Assembly: GCA_002728915.1 (NCBI GenBank)
Contig: PBWE01000039.1
Coordinates: 11,427-30,134, forward strand
DNA from: Micrococcales bacterium
Lineage (GTDB): Bacteria; Actinomycetota; Actinomycetes; S36-B12
Length of the DNA stretch: 18,708 nt
Direction of reading: 5' to 3'
The notes below the pieces were generated by a model. That model did not search any database. It saw only the letters and a program-made list of their open reading frames with translations, and was not told where the DNA came from. The stretch's first letter is position 1; every line of letters starts with the position of its first letter. This document shows, piece after piece, positions 1 through 8,984 of the stretch. The position numbers were made by a program, and so were the translations under genes.

Positions 1-20
1 TCGCCCGGGTCGGTGAAGGC

Positions 21-998
21 ATGACCGCACCGGGCACCTTCATCGACGCTTTCGATGGCTTCATCGTCGATGCCGACGGCGTCCTGTATCGCGGATCCGC
101 GCCCGTGCCGTACGCCATCGACGCGATGACCGAAGTGGCGCAGTCTCGGCCATGGTGCGTCGTGACGAACAATGCCGCGAACGCACCCGGGGTCGTCGCG
201 GAGAAACTTCGTGGTCTGGGCCTGGTTGCCGACGATGACAACGTGGTGACCTCTCCGCAGGGCGCCGCCGTATTCCTCACCCAGCACGACATCGCTGCAT
301 CGGCCCACGTCTTCGTCGTGGGTGGAGCGGGGATCGACCACGCTTTGCTCGAGGCGGGGTTTGTCCCCGTTCGTGAACCAGACCCCAGTGCGGTGGCCGT
401 CGTTCAAGGCTTGGGCATGGAGGTGTGTTGGAGTGACCTCGCCAACGCCGGGTACGTGATCCAATCCGGAGCGCTCTGGGTGGCCACGAACCCGGATACG
501 AGCCTGCCGACCGAGCGGGGGCTGGCGCCGGGAAACGGGGCACTCGTTGCCGCGCTGAGTGCCACCCTCGGTCGACAACCCGACGCCGTTACGGGAAAGC
601 CAGAACCGTTGCTCTTCGAGGTAGCGGCCCAGCGATTGGGGGCGGGCACGCCGCTCGTTATCGGTGATCGCGTCGATACCGATATTCGCGGGGCGAATCG
701 AGCGGGCATGGAGTCCGTGTTGGTTCTCACCGGAGTGGTGCAGGCGCGAGACCTCTCAACGTTGGTGTCGGTCGACCCAGAATTTCGACCCACGTACCTC
801 GCGGCGGATCTTCGGGCCCTGGCCGACAGCGTGGACGGTGCCCGCATCGCCGACACCGAGGCGTCGGGTGGCGGGGCTCTGGGGGAGGTGCGGCGGCTGC
901 TGGCTCGGAGTTGGGCAGGTATCGAGCCGCTGTCAGAGAGTGATCCGGCGCTGGTCAGTGCGTGCAGCGCGCTTGCCGAGGACCTGCGTCACCCGTAA
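21..998 (+). CDS. HAD-IIA (NagD-like) sugar/glycerol phosphate phosphatase
   Basis: A cytosolic phosphatase of the haloacid dehalogenase superfamily, subfamily IIA, 325 residues. Motif I is DADGV with nucleophile D17 and acid/base D19, motif II is VVTNN with T49, motif III is TGKPEP with K193, and motif IV is GDRVDTD with D216 and D221. The cap domain lies between motifs II and III, about residues 80-185, as in NagD. The M. tuberculosis protein in the same position (Rv1692) is reported to be a glycerol 3-phosphate phosphatase, so that substrate is a reasonable inference but is not shown here. A purine-rich GAAGG stands just before the ATG. The frame entering the window from the left has its TGA at 22-24, so an upstream gene may overlap this start by ATGA. 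The C-terminal 50 residues are weakly conserved in composition and resemble no motif I know. Confidence 0.88.
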   Translation: MTAPGTFIDAFDGFIVDADGVLYRGSAPVPYAIDAMTEVAQSRPWCVVTNNAANAPGVVAEKLRGLGLVADDDNVVTSPQGAAVFLTQHDIAASAHVFVVGGAGIDHALLEAGFVPVREPDPSAVAVVQGLGMEVCWSDLANAGYVIQSGALWVATNPDTSLPTERGLAPGNGALVAALSATLGRQPDAVTGKPEPLLFEVAAQRLGAGTPLVIGDRVDTDIRGANRAGMESVLVLTGVVQARDLSTLVSVDPEFRPTYLAADLRALADSVDGARIADTEASGGGALGEVRRLLARSWAGIEPLSESDPALVSACSALAEDLRHP

Positions 999-1073
999 CT
1001 GTTTCACCAGGGAACGATCGATGCCACGGACGGGCGTTGCTGGCGCACTAGGGTGGAGCGCGAGGAGGCGGCA

Positions 1074-1475
1074 ATGGTGATGGATGCGTTGAAGGGCTAC
1101 GTGCAATTAGCCACCGGTTTGACCGAGGTGACCGCGGCGAAGGCGCGCGATGCGGCGTCGGCGTTGGTCAACCAGGGCATGCAATGGACCGGTAAGTCCT
1201 CCGATGCCATGGAGTCGGTGCAGGACATCGCCGATGATCTCCTGGTGACATCGCAGCAAAACCGCGAAGCGCTCATGGAGATGATCCGCACCGAGGTGGA
1301 TCGGGCGGTCGGCCGTCTGGGTTTCGTCCGCGAAGACGAACTCGCCGCACTGCGGGCTCGCGTGGAGCGTTTGGAGAGCGGAGCCGACGCACCTTCGACC
1401 GCGTCTGATGCACCGTCCGCCGGCGGGGACGAGACGCCCGCGCCGAAGGTGAAGAAGAAAGTGGTCCCTGAATGA
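1074..1475 (+). CDS. Small phasin-like coiled-coil protein with a lysine/proline tail
   Basis: A 133-residue alanine-rich helical protein. The ATG at 1074 is preferred over the in-frame GTG at 1053 because GAGGAGG (1062-1068) lies 5 bases before it. Residues 1-80 are predicted helical. About residues 84-103 form a short heptad-like coiled coil around LAALRARVERLE. A low-complexity tail rich in A, S, P and D follows, ending in a KVKKK basic patch. This layout (helical body, coiled coil, Lys-Pro tail) is that of actinobacterial proteins annotated as phasin-family or polyhydroxyalkanoate-granule regulators, and the similarity is by eye only. No membrane segment or signal peptide is visible. It overlaps the next gene by ATGA, so the two are likely co-translated. 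The true function is unknown. Confidence 0.75.
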   Translation: MVMDALKGYVQLATGLTEVTAAKARDAASALVNQGMQWTGKSSDAMESVQDIADDLLVTSQQNREALMEMIRTEVDRAVGRLGFVREDELAALRARVERLESGADAPSTASDAPSAGGDETPAPKVKKKVVPE

Positions 1476-1798
1476 CGTCGGGTGAGTGGGATCCGGCTCC
1501 TAATCAAGACGGCTTCGGTGAAAGTATCTCGAGCGAGGCTGTTTCGGGCGATGACGTTTCGATCGACGACGTTCTCGTCGTCGACGAGGTAGTGGCGCCG
1601 GAGGTAACGCCGTCTCCCGATGCAGTGCTCCCGGTCTGGGAGCCCACCGGCAACGCCGACGTCGACGGTGCACTCGATCCCCTGCATGCGCTCGCCGACA
1701 CCGATGTGACACAGCACGTGGGTGTCTTCGAAGAAGTAGAGAGCGCTCTGCGGGCAACGCTCAACGGCTTGGTAGCCGAGGACGAGGCGTCCGGGTAG
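1472..1798 (+). CDS. Conserved acidic small protein upstream of tlyA
   Basis: A 108-residue, strongly acidic protein of unknown function. Residues 1-55 are low-complexity and rich in D, E, S and V, probably disordered. The C-terminal part (about 60-105) contains a pattern that I recall from short actinobacterial proteins just upstream of tlyA: VDGALDPLHALADTDVTQHV followed by an amphipathic helix (FEEVESALRATLNGL). The short Rv1693 of M. tuberculosis occupies the same slot. The start ATG overlaps the stop of the preceding gene (ATGA, 1472-1475), and the stop lies 9 bases before tlyA. That arrangement argues for one transcript and possibly a role linked to translation or the TlyA step, but this is only context. 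Confidence 0.72.
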   Translation: MTSGEWDPAPNQDGFGESISSEAVSGDDVSIDDVLVVDEVVAPEVTPSPDAVLPVWEPTGNADVDGALDPLHALADTDVTQHVGVFEEVESALRATLNGLVAEDEASG

Positions 1799-1807
1799 GA
1801 GTCCGTC

Positions 1808-2710
1808 ATGACCCGACGTCGGTTAGACGCCGAGTTAGTGCGCCGAGGTCTCGTGTCCTCTCGCGAGCAAGGCCGTGCCGCGATCGAAGGGGGCCGGGTC
1901 AGCGTCTCGGGAGTTACCGCAACGAAAGCCGCGACCCAGGTGGACGACGCAGCCCCGATCGAACTGGTCGCCGAACCCGGGTCGGACTTTGTCTCCCGAG
2001 GCGCCCACAAGTTGATCGGAGGCCTGGACGCGTTAGGTCTCGACGTCAGGGATGCGAATGCGCTGGACGCCGGAGCCTCGACCGGTGGCTTCACCCAGGT
2101 TCTCCTCCAGCGGGGTGCTCGCCACGTGATCGCCGTCGATGTCGGGTACGGGCAGTTGGCGTGGTCGTTGCGATCTGACGATCGGGTCACGGTCCTCGAG
2201 CGCACGAACGTTCGACACCTCGACGCCTCGCGTGATGAGTTGCCCTACCTGCCGGATCTCGTGGTGGCTGACCTGTCGTTCATTTCGCTCACCGCCGTCC
2301 TGCCGGCTCTGGTCACTGTGGCCGCACCCGCGGCGAACCTCGTCCTGATGGTCAAGCCGCAGTTCGAGGTGGGCAAGGAACGAGTTGGCTCGGGAGTGGT
2401 GACCAGCCCGGACCTTCGACGCGAGGCAGTGGCCCGCGTGGTCACGGCCGCCCAGGCCGAGAAACTGGCGATCTTCGGGGTGGCCGCGAGTCCGCTTCCG
2501 GGCCCCAAAGGAAATGTCGAGTACTTCCTGTGGATGGGCAAGGTCGGCGGTGACGCGGCCGAGCCGAGCGAGCATGATGGCGCTATGGAGCGCGAGGATC
2601 GAGTCTCAGCCGGCCTGTCGACCGGGTTGTCTGCTGGCTTGCCCGCGGGCTTGTCAGCAGCCGAGATTGAGTCGGCGATCGCCCGGGCAGTGCAGGAGGG
2701 TCCGCAATGA
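1808..2710 (+). CDS. tlyA: TlyA: 16S/23S rRNA (cytidine-2'-O)-methyltransferase
   Basis: TlyA methylates 2'-O of C1409 in 16S and C1920 in 23S rRNA, and its loss gives capreomycin resistance in mycobacteria. The 300-residue protein has an N-terminal S4 RNA-binding domain (about 3-58) and an FtsJ/RrmJ-type methyltransferase domain. The SAM-binding loop is LDAGASTGGF (86-95). The catalytic tetrad is K68 (SRGAHK), D155 (VADLSF), K183 (MVKPQFE) and E238 (VEYF), in register with the M. tuberculosis enzyme within one residue. Two things differ from that enzyme. The interdomain linker reads S-D-F-V at 59-62 where mycobacteria have R-A-W-V. There is also a tail of about 55 residues after the catalytic domain with four short repeats (SAGL, STGL, SAGL, PAGL at 267-282). 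The gene overlaps the NAD kinase gene by ATGA. Confidence 0.93.
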   Translation: MTRRRLDAELVRRGLVSSREQGRAAIEGGRVSVSGVTATKAATQVDDAAPIELVAEPGSDFVSRGAHKLIGGLDALGLDVRDANALDAGASTGGFTQVLLQRGARHVIAVDVGYGQLAWSLRSDDRVTVLERTNVRHLDASRDELPYLPDLVVADLSFISLTAVLPALVTVAAPAANLVLMVKPQFEVGKERVGSGVVTSPDLRREAVARVVTAAQAEKLAIFGVAASPLPGPKGNVEYFLWMGKVGGDAAEPSEHDGAMEREDRVSAGLSTGLSAGLPAGLSAAEIESAIARAVQEGPQ

Positions 2711-3627
2711 CGGCATCCGCGCCGGTGCGCGTCTTCGTGGTGGTCAACACGGCGAACGCCGACGCACGCCCCGTGGCCCGCTCGGTCGTCGAGGCGCTCG
2801 TCGAGTCCGGTGCCCACATCAGCGGCGTGACGAAGGACATCGAGGCACTCGACATGACGTCCACCGCGGGGATTGAACTACTTGCGTCGGATCTGGCTGC
2901 CGATCCCTCCGGGGGTCGGGTGGGGGCCGATGTGGTCGTGGTCTTTGGCGGGGACGGAACCATCCTGCGGGCCGCAGAACTCGCGGAACCCGGAACACCA
3001 TTGCTGGGGGTCAATCTCGGCCATGTCGGTTTTCTCGCCGAGGCGGAACCCGAGGACGTCACGTTCGTCGTTGAGTCGTTGATCGAACGCCGGTGGTCCG
3101 TCGAGGAGCGCACGCGATTGAACGTGTCGGTTCTTCGCGATGGCACCCGTGTCGGGGGAACGTGGGCGGTGAACGAGGTGAGCCTGGAGAAGGGCACTCG
3201 GGAGCGCATGATCAACGTCTTGGTCGAAGTTGATGGTCGACCGTTATCCCGGTGGGGGTGCGACGGTGTTGTGTGCGCGACACCCACGGGATCCACCGCG
3301 TACGCGTTCTCCGCGGGTGGGCCGGTGGTGTGGCCGGAGGTTGCCGCTCTTCTCGTGGTGCCCCTGAGCGCCCATGCACTCTTCGCGCGGCCGCTGGTGG
3401 TGTCCCCGAGCAGTTCCATCGTCCTCGATCTCGAGCCGGAGTCGCAGGCCGTCTTGTGGGCCGACGGACGCCGGACCATCGATGTTCTTCCCGGTGATCG
3501 GCTCGTCGTCTCCGCCGATGAGCAACCGGTGCGCTTCGCCCGCCTGGCACCGGCCCCCTTCACCGATCGTCTGGTGGCGAAGTTCGATCTGCCGGTCGAC
3601 GGTTGGCGTGGGCGTCAGCGCCCGTGA
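2707..3627 (+). CDS. nadK: NAD kinase
   Basis: ATP/polyphosphate-dependent NAD kinase (PpnK), which phosphorylates NAD to NADP in the cytosol. The 306-residue length is normal for actinobacteria. The diagnostic GGDGT motif is at 81-85 with catalytic D83. It is followed by the substrate-binding segment NLGHVGFLAE and, near residue 196, the second family signature TPTGSTAYAFSAGGP. The start ATG overlaps the tlyA stop by ATGA, so the two are probably coupled. The order tlyA-nadK-recN is the standard actinobacterial arrangement. The stop is 10 bases before the recN start. Confidence 0.95.
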   Translation: MTASAPVRVFVVVNTANADARPVARSVVEALVESGAHISGVTKDIEALDMTSTAGIELLASDLAADPSGGRVGADVVVVFGGDGTILRAAELAEPGTPLLGVNLGHVGFLAEAEPEDVTFVVESLIERRWSVEERTRLNVSVLRDGTRVGGTWAVNEVSLEKGTRERMINVLVEVDGRPLSRWGCDGVVCATPTGSTAYAFSAGGPVVWPEVAALLVVPLSAHALFARPLVVSPSSSIVLDLEPESQAVLWADGRRTIDVLPGDRLVVSADEQPVRFARLAPAPFTDRLVAKFDLPVDGWRGRQRP

Positions 3628-3637
3628 GCAGTAGCGA

Positions 3638-5377
3638 ATGATCGAACAGCTGCGCATCCAGGGCATCGGGGTCATCGCCGATGCCCAGGTAGACCTCAGT
3701 CCCGGGTTGACGGTGATCACCGGTGAGACCGGGGCCGGCAAGACGATGATCCTGTCGGGTATCGAACTGCTGCGCGGCGCCCGAGCGGAGTCAGGACAGT
3801 TGCGGGAATCCGGCGAGCAGGCCGAAGTCGACGCCGTCGTGACAGTTGATGAGGAACGTCAGCAGCTGCTCGGTGACGTGCTCGAGGACCTCGGTGTCCA
3901 CATCGAAGACGACGCCCTTATCGCTCGTCGCACAGTGTCGGGAAACGGCAGGTCGCGGGCGCATCTCTCGGGTCGTCCGGTGCCCGTCTCCGCCCTGACG
4001 CAGGTGTGGTCTGTTCTTGTCTCGGTGCACGGACAGGCTGATCAGGCGCGTCTGCGACAGGCCGCTGCGCAGCGTGACCTTGTGGATCGGTTCGGCGGCG
4101 TCCGGGTGCGCGAGGCCCTCACGACGTACCAAGCGGTGTGGCAGGAGTGGAAAGACGTCGAACAAGAGCTGTCACAGCTGCGGGCGTCGTTGTCGGAAAG
4201 TGAAAGGACATCGACCCTGCTTCGCTTGGGGATCGCGGAAATCGACGAGGTGGCGCCGGAACGCGGCGAGGACGATGCGTTAAACGCGGAGGCGGCGGTG
4301 CTGGAGCACGCCGGCGGGCTTCGTGACGCTGCCGTCAGCGCGCGCAGCCTGCTGAGTGGTCAGGGAGAAGACGTCGACACCTCGTCGGTGATCAGCATGA
4401 TCTCCCGCGCCGGGGAGCACCTCGCGTTGATGGCCGACGTCGACGATCGCCTCCGCGAGCTCGGGGTGCGCCTGTCGCACGCAGCCACCGAGATCGCCGA
4501 CATCGATGCCGAACTCAGCGATTACCGGCGCAACCTGGACGCGGATCCGGCGCGTCAGGCCTGGGTGGAGGAGAGGCGGTCTCGACTCAAGGCCCTGTGT
4601 AAGTCCTATGGCGCGACGGTGGAGGACGTGTTGCAGTGGCGAGCCGAGGCAGAAGCCCGGGTGAACGCCGTCGACGGTGGGTCGCATCGCGTCGAGGAAC
4701 TCGCCGGGCACGAGGAACTCCTCGCCGAGCAGGCGCGGGAAGCGGCAGACGCTCTGTCCCAGTGCCGTCGGGACGCCGCCGCTACGATGGCTGGCCGCGT
4801 CGAAACAGAACTGCACGATCTCGCGATGCCACAAGCCCGCATCCATGCAGAGGTGTCCACCGATGTTGCCGATCTGCACCCGCACGGCGCAGACGACGTG
4901 CGCATCGTGCTCGCTCCGCACCCGGGAGCCGATCCACGCCCCATCGGCAAGGGTGCCTCAGGTGGTGAACTGTCGCGCTTGGCGCTCGCGTTCGAAGTTG
5001 CTCTGGCCGACAACGCCCCGACGCCCACGATGATCTTCGACGAGGTCGACGCGGGAGTGGGCGGCGCGGTTGCGGTCGAAGTGGGTCGGCGACTAGCGCG
5101 CCTGGCGGCGTCCACGCAGGTGGTCGTGGTGACCCATCTTCCGCAAGTCGCGGCGTTTGCCGATCAGCATCTTGTGGTGGAGAAGGGCTCGAACGGTGCC
5201 GTGACAGCGGCGAGTGTGCGCGGCGTCGACGGCGACGAGCGGGTCGCCGAGCTGGTCCGGATGCTGAGCGGACTCGAGGGGTCGTCCACCGGCGCGGCGC
5301 ACGCACAAGAACTGCTGGAGGTAGCCAAACGCGAGCGGGAGGGCGGCGCGCCGCGAGGTGTGGCAGCGCCGACGTAA
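3638..5377 (+). CDS. recN: DNA repair protein RecN (SMC-like ATPase)
   Basis: RecN is an SMC-family ATPase that acts at DNA double-strand breaks. The 579-residue protein has the expected two-part head. Walker A is GETGAGKT (29-36) near the N terminus. The ABC signature SGGELSR is at 441-447 and Walker B MIFDEVDAG starts at 465, with D468 and catalytic E469. Between them is a coiled-coil region (about 165-390) rich in E, R, A and L. The start is the ATG at 3638, 10 bases after the NAD kinase stop. The region before it has only a weak purine run, so translation may depend on coupling. Actinobacterial recN genes are often under LexA control, but no clear SOS box is visible here because the gene starts inside an operon. 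Confidence 0.95.
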   Translation: MIEQLRIQGIGVIADAQVDLSPGLTVITGETGAGKTMILSGIELLRGARAESGQLRESGEQAEVDAVVTVDEERQQLLGDVLEDLGVHIEDDALIARRTVSGNGRSRAHLSGRPVPVSALTQVWSVLVSVHGQADQARLRQAAAQRDLVDRFGGVRVREALTTYQAVWQEWKDVEQELSQLRASLSESERTSTLLRLGIAEIDEVAPERGEDDALNAEAAVLEHAGGLRDAAVSARSLLSGQGEDVDTSSVISMISRAGEHLALMADVDDRLRELGVRLSHAATEIADIDAELSDYRRNLDADPARQAWVEERRSRLKALCKSYGATVEDVLQWRAEAEARVNAVDGGSHRVEELAGHEELLAEQAREAADALSQCRRDAAATMAGRVETELHDLAMPQARIHAEVSTDVADLHPHGADDVRIVLAPHPGADPRPIGKGASGGELSRLALAFEVALADNAPTPTMIFDEVDAGVGGAVAVEVGRRLARLAASTQVVVVTHLPQVAAFADQHLVVEKGSNGAVTAASVRGVDGDERVAELVRMLSGLEGSSTGAAHAQELLEVAKREREGGAPRGVAAPT

Positions 5378-5386
5378 CGGGCGCGG

Positions 5387-5392
5387 TAGTCT
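5387..5392 (+). promoter_or_regulatory. Candidate -10 element of a leaderless pyrG promoter
   Basis: TAGTCT fits the actinobacterial -10 consensus TAnnnT. Exactly 8 bases separate it from the pyrG GTG, and no Shine-Dalgarno sequence precedes that GTG, so the start of transcription would fall at or next to the start codon. The -35 region is poor. Together with the following bases, TAGTCTGATCTT closely matches TAATCTGATCCT before the ald leader ORF. Confidence 0.42.
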
Positions 5393-5394
5393 GA

Positions 5395-7092
<1,698 letters not shown>

Positions 7093-7098
7093 CCCACG

Positions 7099-7791
7099 AT
7101 GCCACCGGAAGGTCTTCCTCGACCCGAGGAGATGTGGTCGGGCGATGTCGCCGATGCGTCGGATGATTCGCATCCCATCAGCGAGCGCACCGAGGAGTTC
7201 GAGGGTCGCGTGTGGTCCGTTGTCCGTGACCGTGTCGGGTTCGGTCACCACGAGGCGACGCGCGACGTCATCATCCATCCGGGGGCGGTCGCGGTCATCG
7301 CGATCGACGATGAAGATCGGATTCTGCTGATTCGTCAGTATCGCCATCCCGTCGCCATGTACATGTTCGAGCCACCGGCGGGCCTGCTCGACACGGCGGG
7401 GGAGTTGCCGCTGGAGACAGCCAAGCGCGAACTAGCCGAGGAGGCAGGCGTGCGGGCGTCGCAGTGGAACGTCCTGGTGGACCTGTTCAACTCACCGGGC
7501 GGCTCCAGTGAAGCGATCCGGGTCTTCCTCGCCCGCGGCCTGGAATCCCTGCCGGCCGGTCGCCCGCACACGGGAGAAGCCGAGGAGGCGCACCTGCCGC
7601 AAGCGTGGGTCCCCTTGGCCGAGGCGGTGGACCTGGTGCTGCACGGCCGGGTGGGCAGTCCGTCTGCGGTGGCGGGGATCTTGGCCCTCGCGGCGCTTCC
7701 CAGCCGAGACGAGGGGGACCTCCGGCCGGCGAATGATCCGTGGGGTGCCCGTGCCTGGCTTGAGGCCAATTCCCGGGTTCGCCGGGTCTAA
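7099..7791 (+). CDS. Nudix hydrolase, ADP-ribose pyrophosphatase type
   Basis: A 230-residue Nudix enzyme likely to hydrolyse ADP-ribose to AMP and ribose 5-phosphate. The Nudix box runs through PAGLLDTAGELPLETAKREL followed by AEEAGV, with the metal-binding R-E-x-x-E-E core intact. As in the M. tuberculosis Rv1700-type enzymes, the first glycine is seven residues before the first glutamate, one more than in the general consensus. The upstream GGAVAVIAIDDEDRILLIRQYRHP-like strand region is typical of the ADP-ribose pyrophosphatase subgroup. The ATG at 7099 lacks a Shine-Dalgarno sequence and sits 6 bases after the pyrG stop, so it is probably read by coupling. The same neighbour follows pyrG in many actinobacteria. 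The stop TAA forms part of the next candidate promoter. Confidence 0.9.
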   Translation: MPPEGLPRPEEMWSGDVADASDDSHPISERTEEFEGRVWSVVRDRVGFGHHEATRDVIIHPGAVAVIAIDDEDRILLIRQYRHPVAMYMFEPPAGLLDTAGELPLETAKRELAEEAGVRASQWNVLVDLFNSPGGSSEAIRVFLARGLESLPAGRPHTGEAEEAHLPQAWVPLAEAVDLVLHGRVGSPSAVAGILALAALPSRDEGDLRPANDPWGARAWLEANSRVRRV

Positions 7792-7794
7792 TCT
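7789..7794 (+). promoter_or_regulatory. Candidate -10 element upstream of the ald leader ORF
   Basis: TAATCT fits TAnnnT and overlaps the TAA stop of the Nudix gene. It is followed by exactly 8 bases and then ATG at 7803. The stretch TAATCTGATCCT differs from the pyrG element by two bases in twelve. No good -35 hexamer is seen at 17-18 bases. If active, it would start a leaderless transcript at the short ORF in front of ald. Confidence 0.42.
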
Positions 7795-7802
7795 GATCCT
7801 GG

Positions 7803-7844
7803 ATGACAAGGGGCAGGGGCGGTGTGGCCGGCCCTGACGCATAA
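7803..7844 (+). CDS. Candidate 13-codon leader ORF in front of ald
   Basis: An ATG 8 bases after a TAnnnT hexamer opens a short frame encoding MTRGRGGVAGPDA and ending with TAA at 7842-7844. The stop directly abuts the GGAGG ribosome binding site (7845-7849) of ald. Ribosomes finishing this ORF would therefore sit on the ald translation signal, which could couple or control ald expression. The peptide is rich in glycine and arginine and contains only two alanines, so it does not look like a simple alanine-attenuation peptide. It is too short for coding statistics, so the support is positional only. It may equally be an untranslated leader. Confidence 0.3.
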   Translation: MTRGRGGVAGPDA

Positions 7845-7853
7845 GGAGGCGGC

Positions 7854-8969
7854 ATGCGTATCGGTGTTCCCACGGAGGTGAAGAACAACGAATTCCGGGT
7901 CGCCATCACCCCGGCGGGTGCGATGGAACTCACCCGGCATGGTCACGACGTCCTCGTGCAGTCCGGTGCCGGCCTGGGGTCCTCGATATCCGACGCGGAG
8001 TACGTCGCCGCCGGCGCTCAGTTACGTGACACGGCCGACGAGGTCTGGGGCGACGCCGAGATGGTGTTGAAGGTTAAGGAGCCCGTCGCCGAGGAGTACC
8101 ACCGGATCCGCGCCGGGCAGGTGGTGTTCACCTACCTGCATTTGGCGGCCTCGCGCGAGTGCGCCGACGCGATATTGCGCGCCGGCGCCACCGCGATCGC
8201 GTACGAGACGGTCGAATTGCCCGACGGTAGTCTTCCGCTGTTGGCGCCGATGAGTGAGGTGGCCGGACGACTGGCACCTCAGGTCGGCTCGCACGCTCTG
8301 ATGCGCGCCCACGGTGGGCGTGGAGTGCTGATGGGTGGCGTCTCGGGTGTGTACGCCGCGAAAGTGGTCGTGATCGGTGCGGGTGTGTCGGGAATGAACG
8401 CCGCCGCGATAGCGCTCGGCATGCAAGCGGAGATTCTGCTGCTGGACAAGAACATCGCGCGACTGCGGCAGATGGATGCCATCTACCAGGGGCACATGCA
8501 AACCGTGGCGTCTAACGCTTTCGAGATCGAGCGCGCCGTGCTTGACGCAGACATGGTGATCGGGGCCGTACTGGTTCCGGGCGCGAAGGCGCCGACGCTG
8601 GTCTCGAACGAGTTGGTCTCGCGCATGAAGCCTGGATCTGTGCTCGTCAACATTGCCATCGACCAGGGCGGGTGCTTTGAGGACTCTCGCCCGACCACGC
8701 ACGACGACCCGACGTACCGGGTACACGATTCGGTCTTCTATTGCGTCGCGAACATGCCGGGTGCCGTTCCGCACACCTCCACCTATGCGCTCACCAACGT
8801 GACCCTCCCGTACGCCGTCGCACTCGCCGACAAAGGCTGGAGGCAGGCCCTGGCCGATGACGCAGCCCTCGCGCTTGGGCTGAATGTGCACGAAGGTTCC
8901 TTGACGTACGAAGCAGTGGCCGAGGCCTTCGACCTTCCGTACGTTCCGGTAGCCGAGGTGCTGGCCTAG
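7854..8969 (+). CDS. ald: Alanine dehydrogenase
   Basis: NAD-dependent alanine dehydrogenase interconverts L-alanine and pyruvate plus ammonia. The length of 371 residues is typical. The N terminus MRIGVPTEVKNNEFRVAITP is the family signature. VKEPVAEEY carries the conserved pyruvate-binding lysine region, FTYLHLA the catalytic histidine, and VVVIGAGVSGMNAA the Rossmann NAD-binding loop, with D in LLLDKN binding the ribose. GGAGG lies 4 bases before the ATG, the strongest ribosome binding site in the window. ald at this site beside xerD and parA also occurs in Streptomyces. No AldR-type regulator gene is present nearby. The candidate leader ORF upstream may tune expression. Confidence 0.95.
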   Translation: MRIGVPTEVKNNEFRVAITPAGAMELTRHGHDVLVQSGAGLGSSISDAEYVAAGAQLRDTADEVWGDAEMVLKVKEPVAEEYHRIRAGQVVFTYLHLAASRECADAILRAGATAIAYETVELPDGSLPLLAPMSEVAGRLAPQVGSHALMRAHGGRGVLMGGVSGVYAAKVVVIGAGVSGMNAAAIALGMQAEILLLDKNIARLRQMDAIYQGHMQTVASNAFEIERAVLDADMVIGAVLVPGAKAPTLVSNELVSRMKPGSVLVNIAIDQGGCFEDSRPTTHDDPTYRVHDSVFYCVANMPGAVPHTSTYALTNVTLPYAVALADKGWRQALADDAALALGLNVHEGSLTYEAVAEAFDLPYVPVAEVLA

Positions 8970-8972
8970 TCT
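8967..8972 (+). promoter_or_regulatory. Candidate -10 element upstream of xerD
   Basis: TAGTCT overlaps the ald stop TAG and lies 12 bases before the xerD ATG, which has no Shine-Dalgarno sequence. A transcript from here would have a leader of only about five bases. The evidence is weak, since the -35 region is not recognisable. Confidence 0.28.
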
Positions 8973-8984
8973 GCGGCGACCCCT

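Noticed and set aside
2612..2664. The short repeats at the tlyA 3' end as a CRISPR or regulatory repeat array
   Set aside because: The similarity is at the peptide level (SAGL-like tetrapeptides) with different codons and no spacers, so it is a coding low-complexity tail.
2583..3563. A 326-codon minus-strand frame opposite NAD kinase
   Set aside because: Low-complexity Ser/Thr/Arg/Pro translation with no motif, entirely antisense to a well-supported gene.
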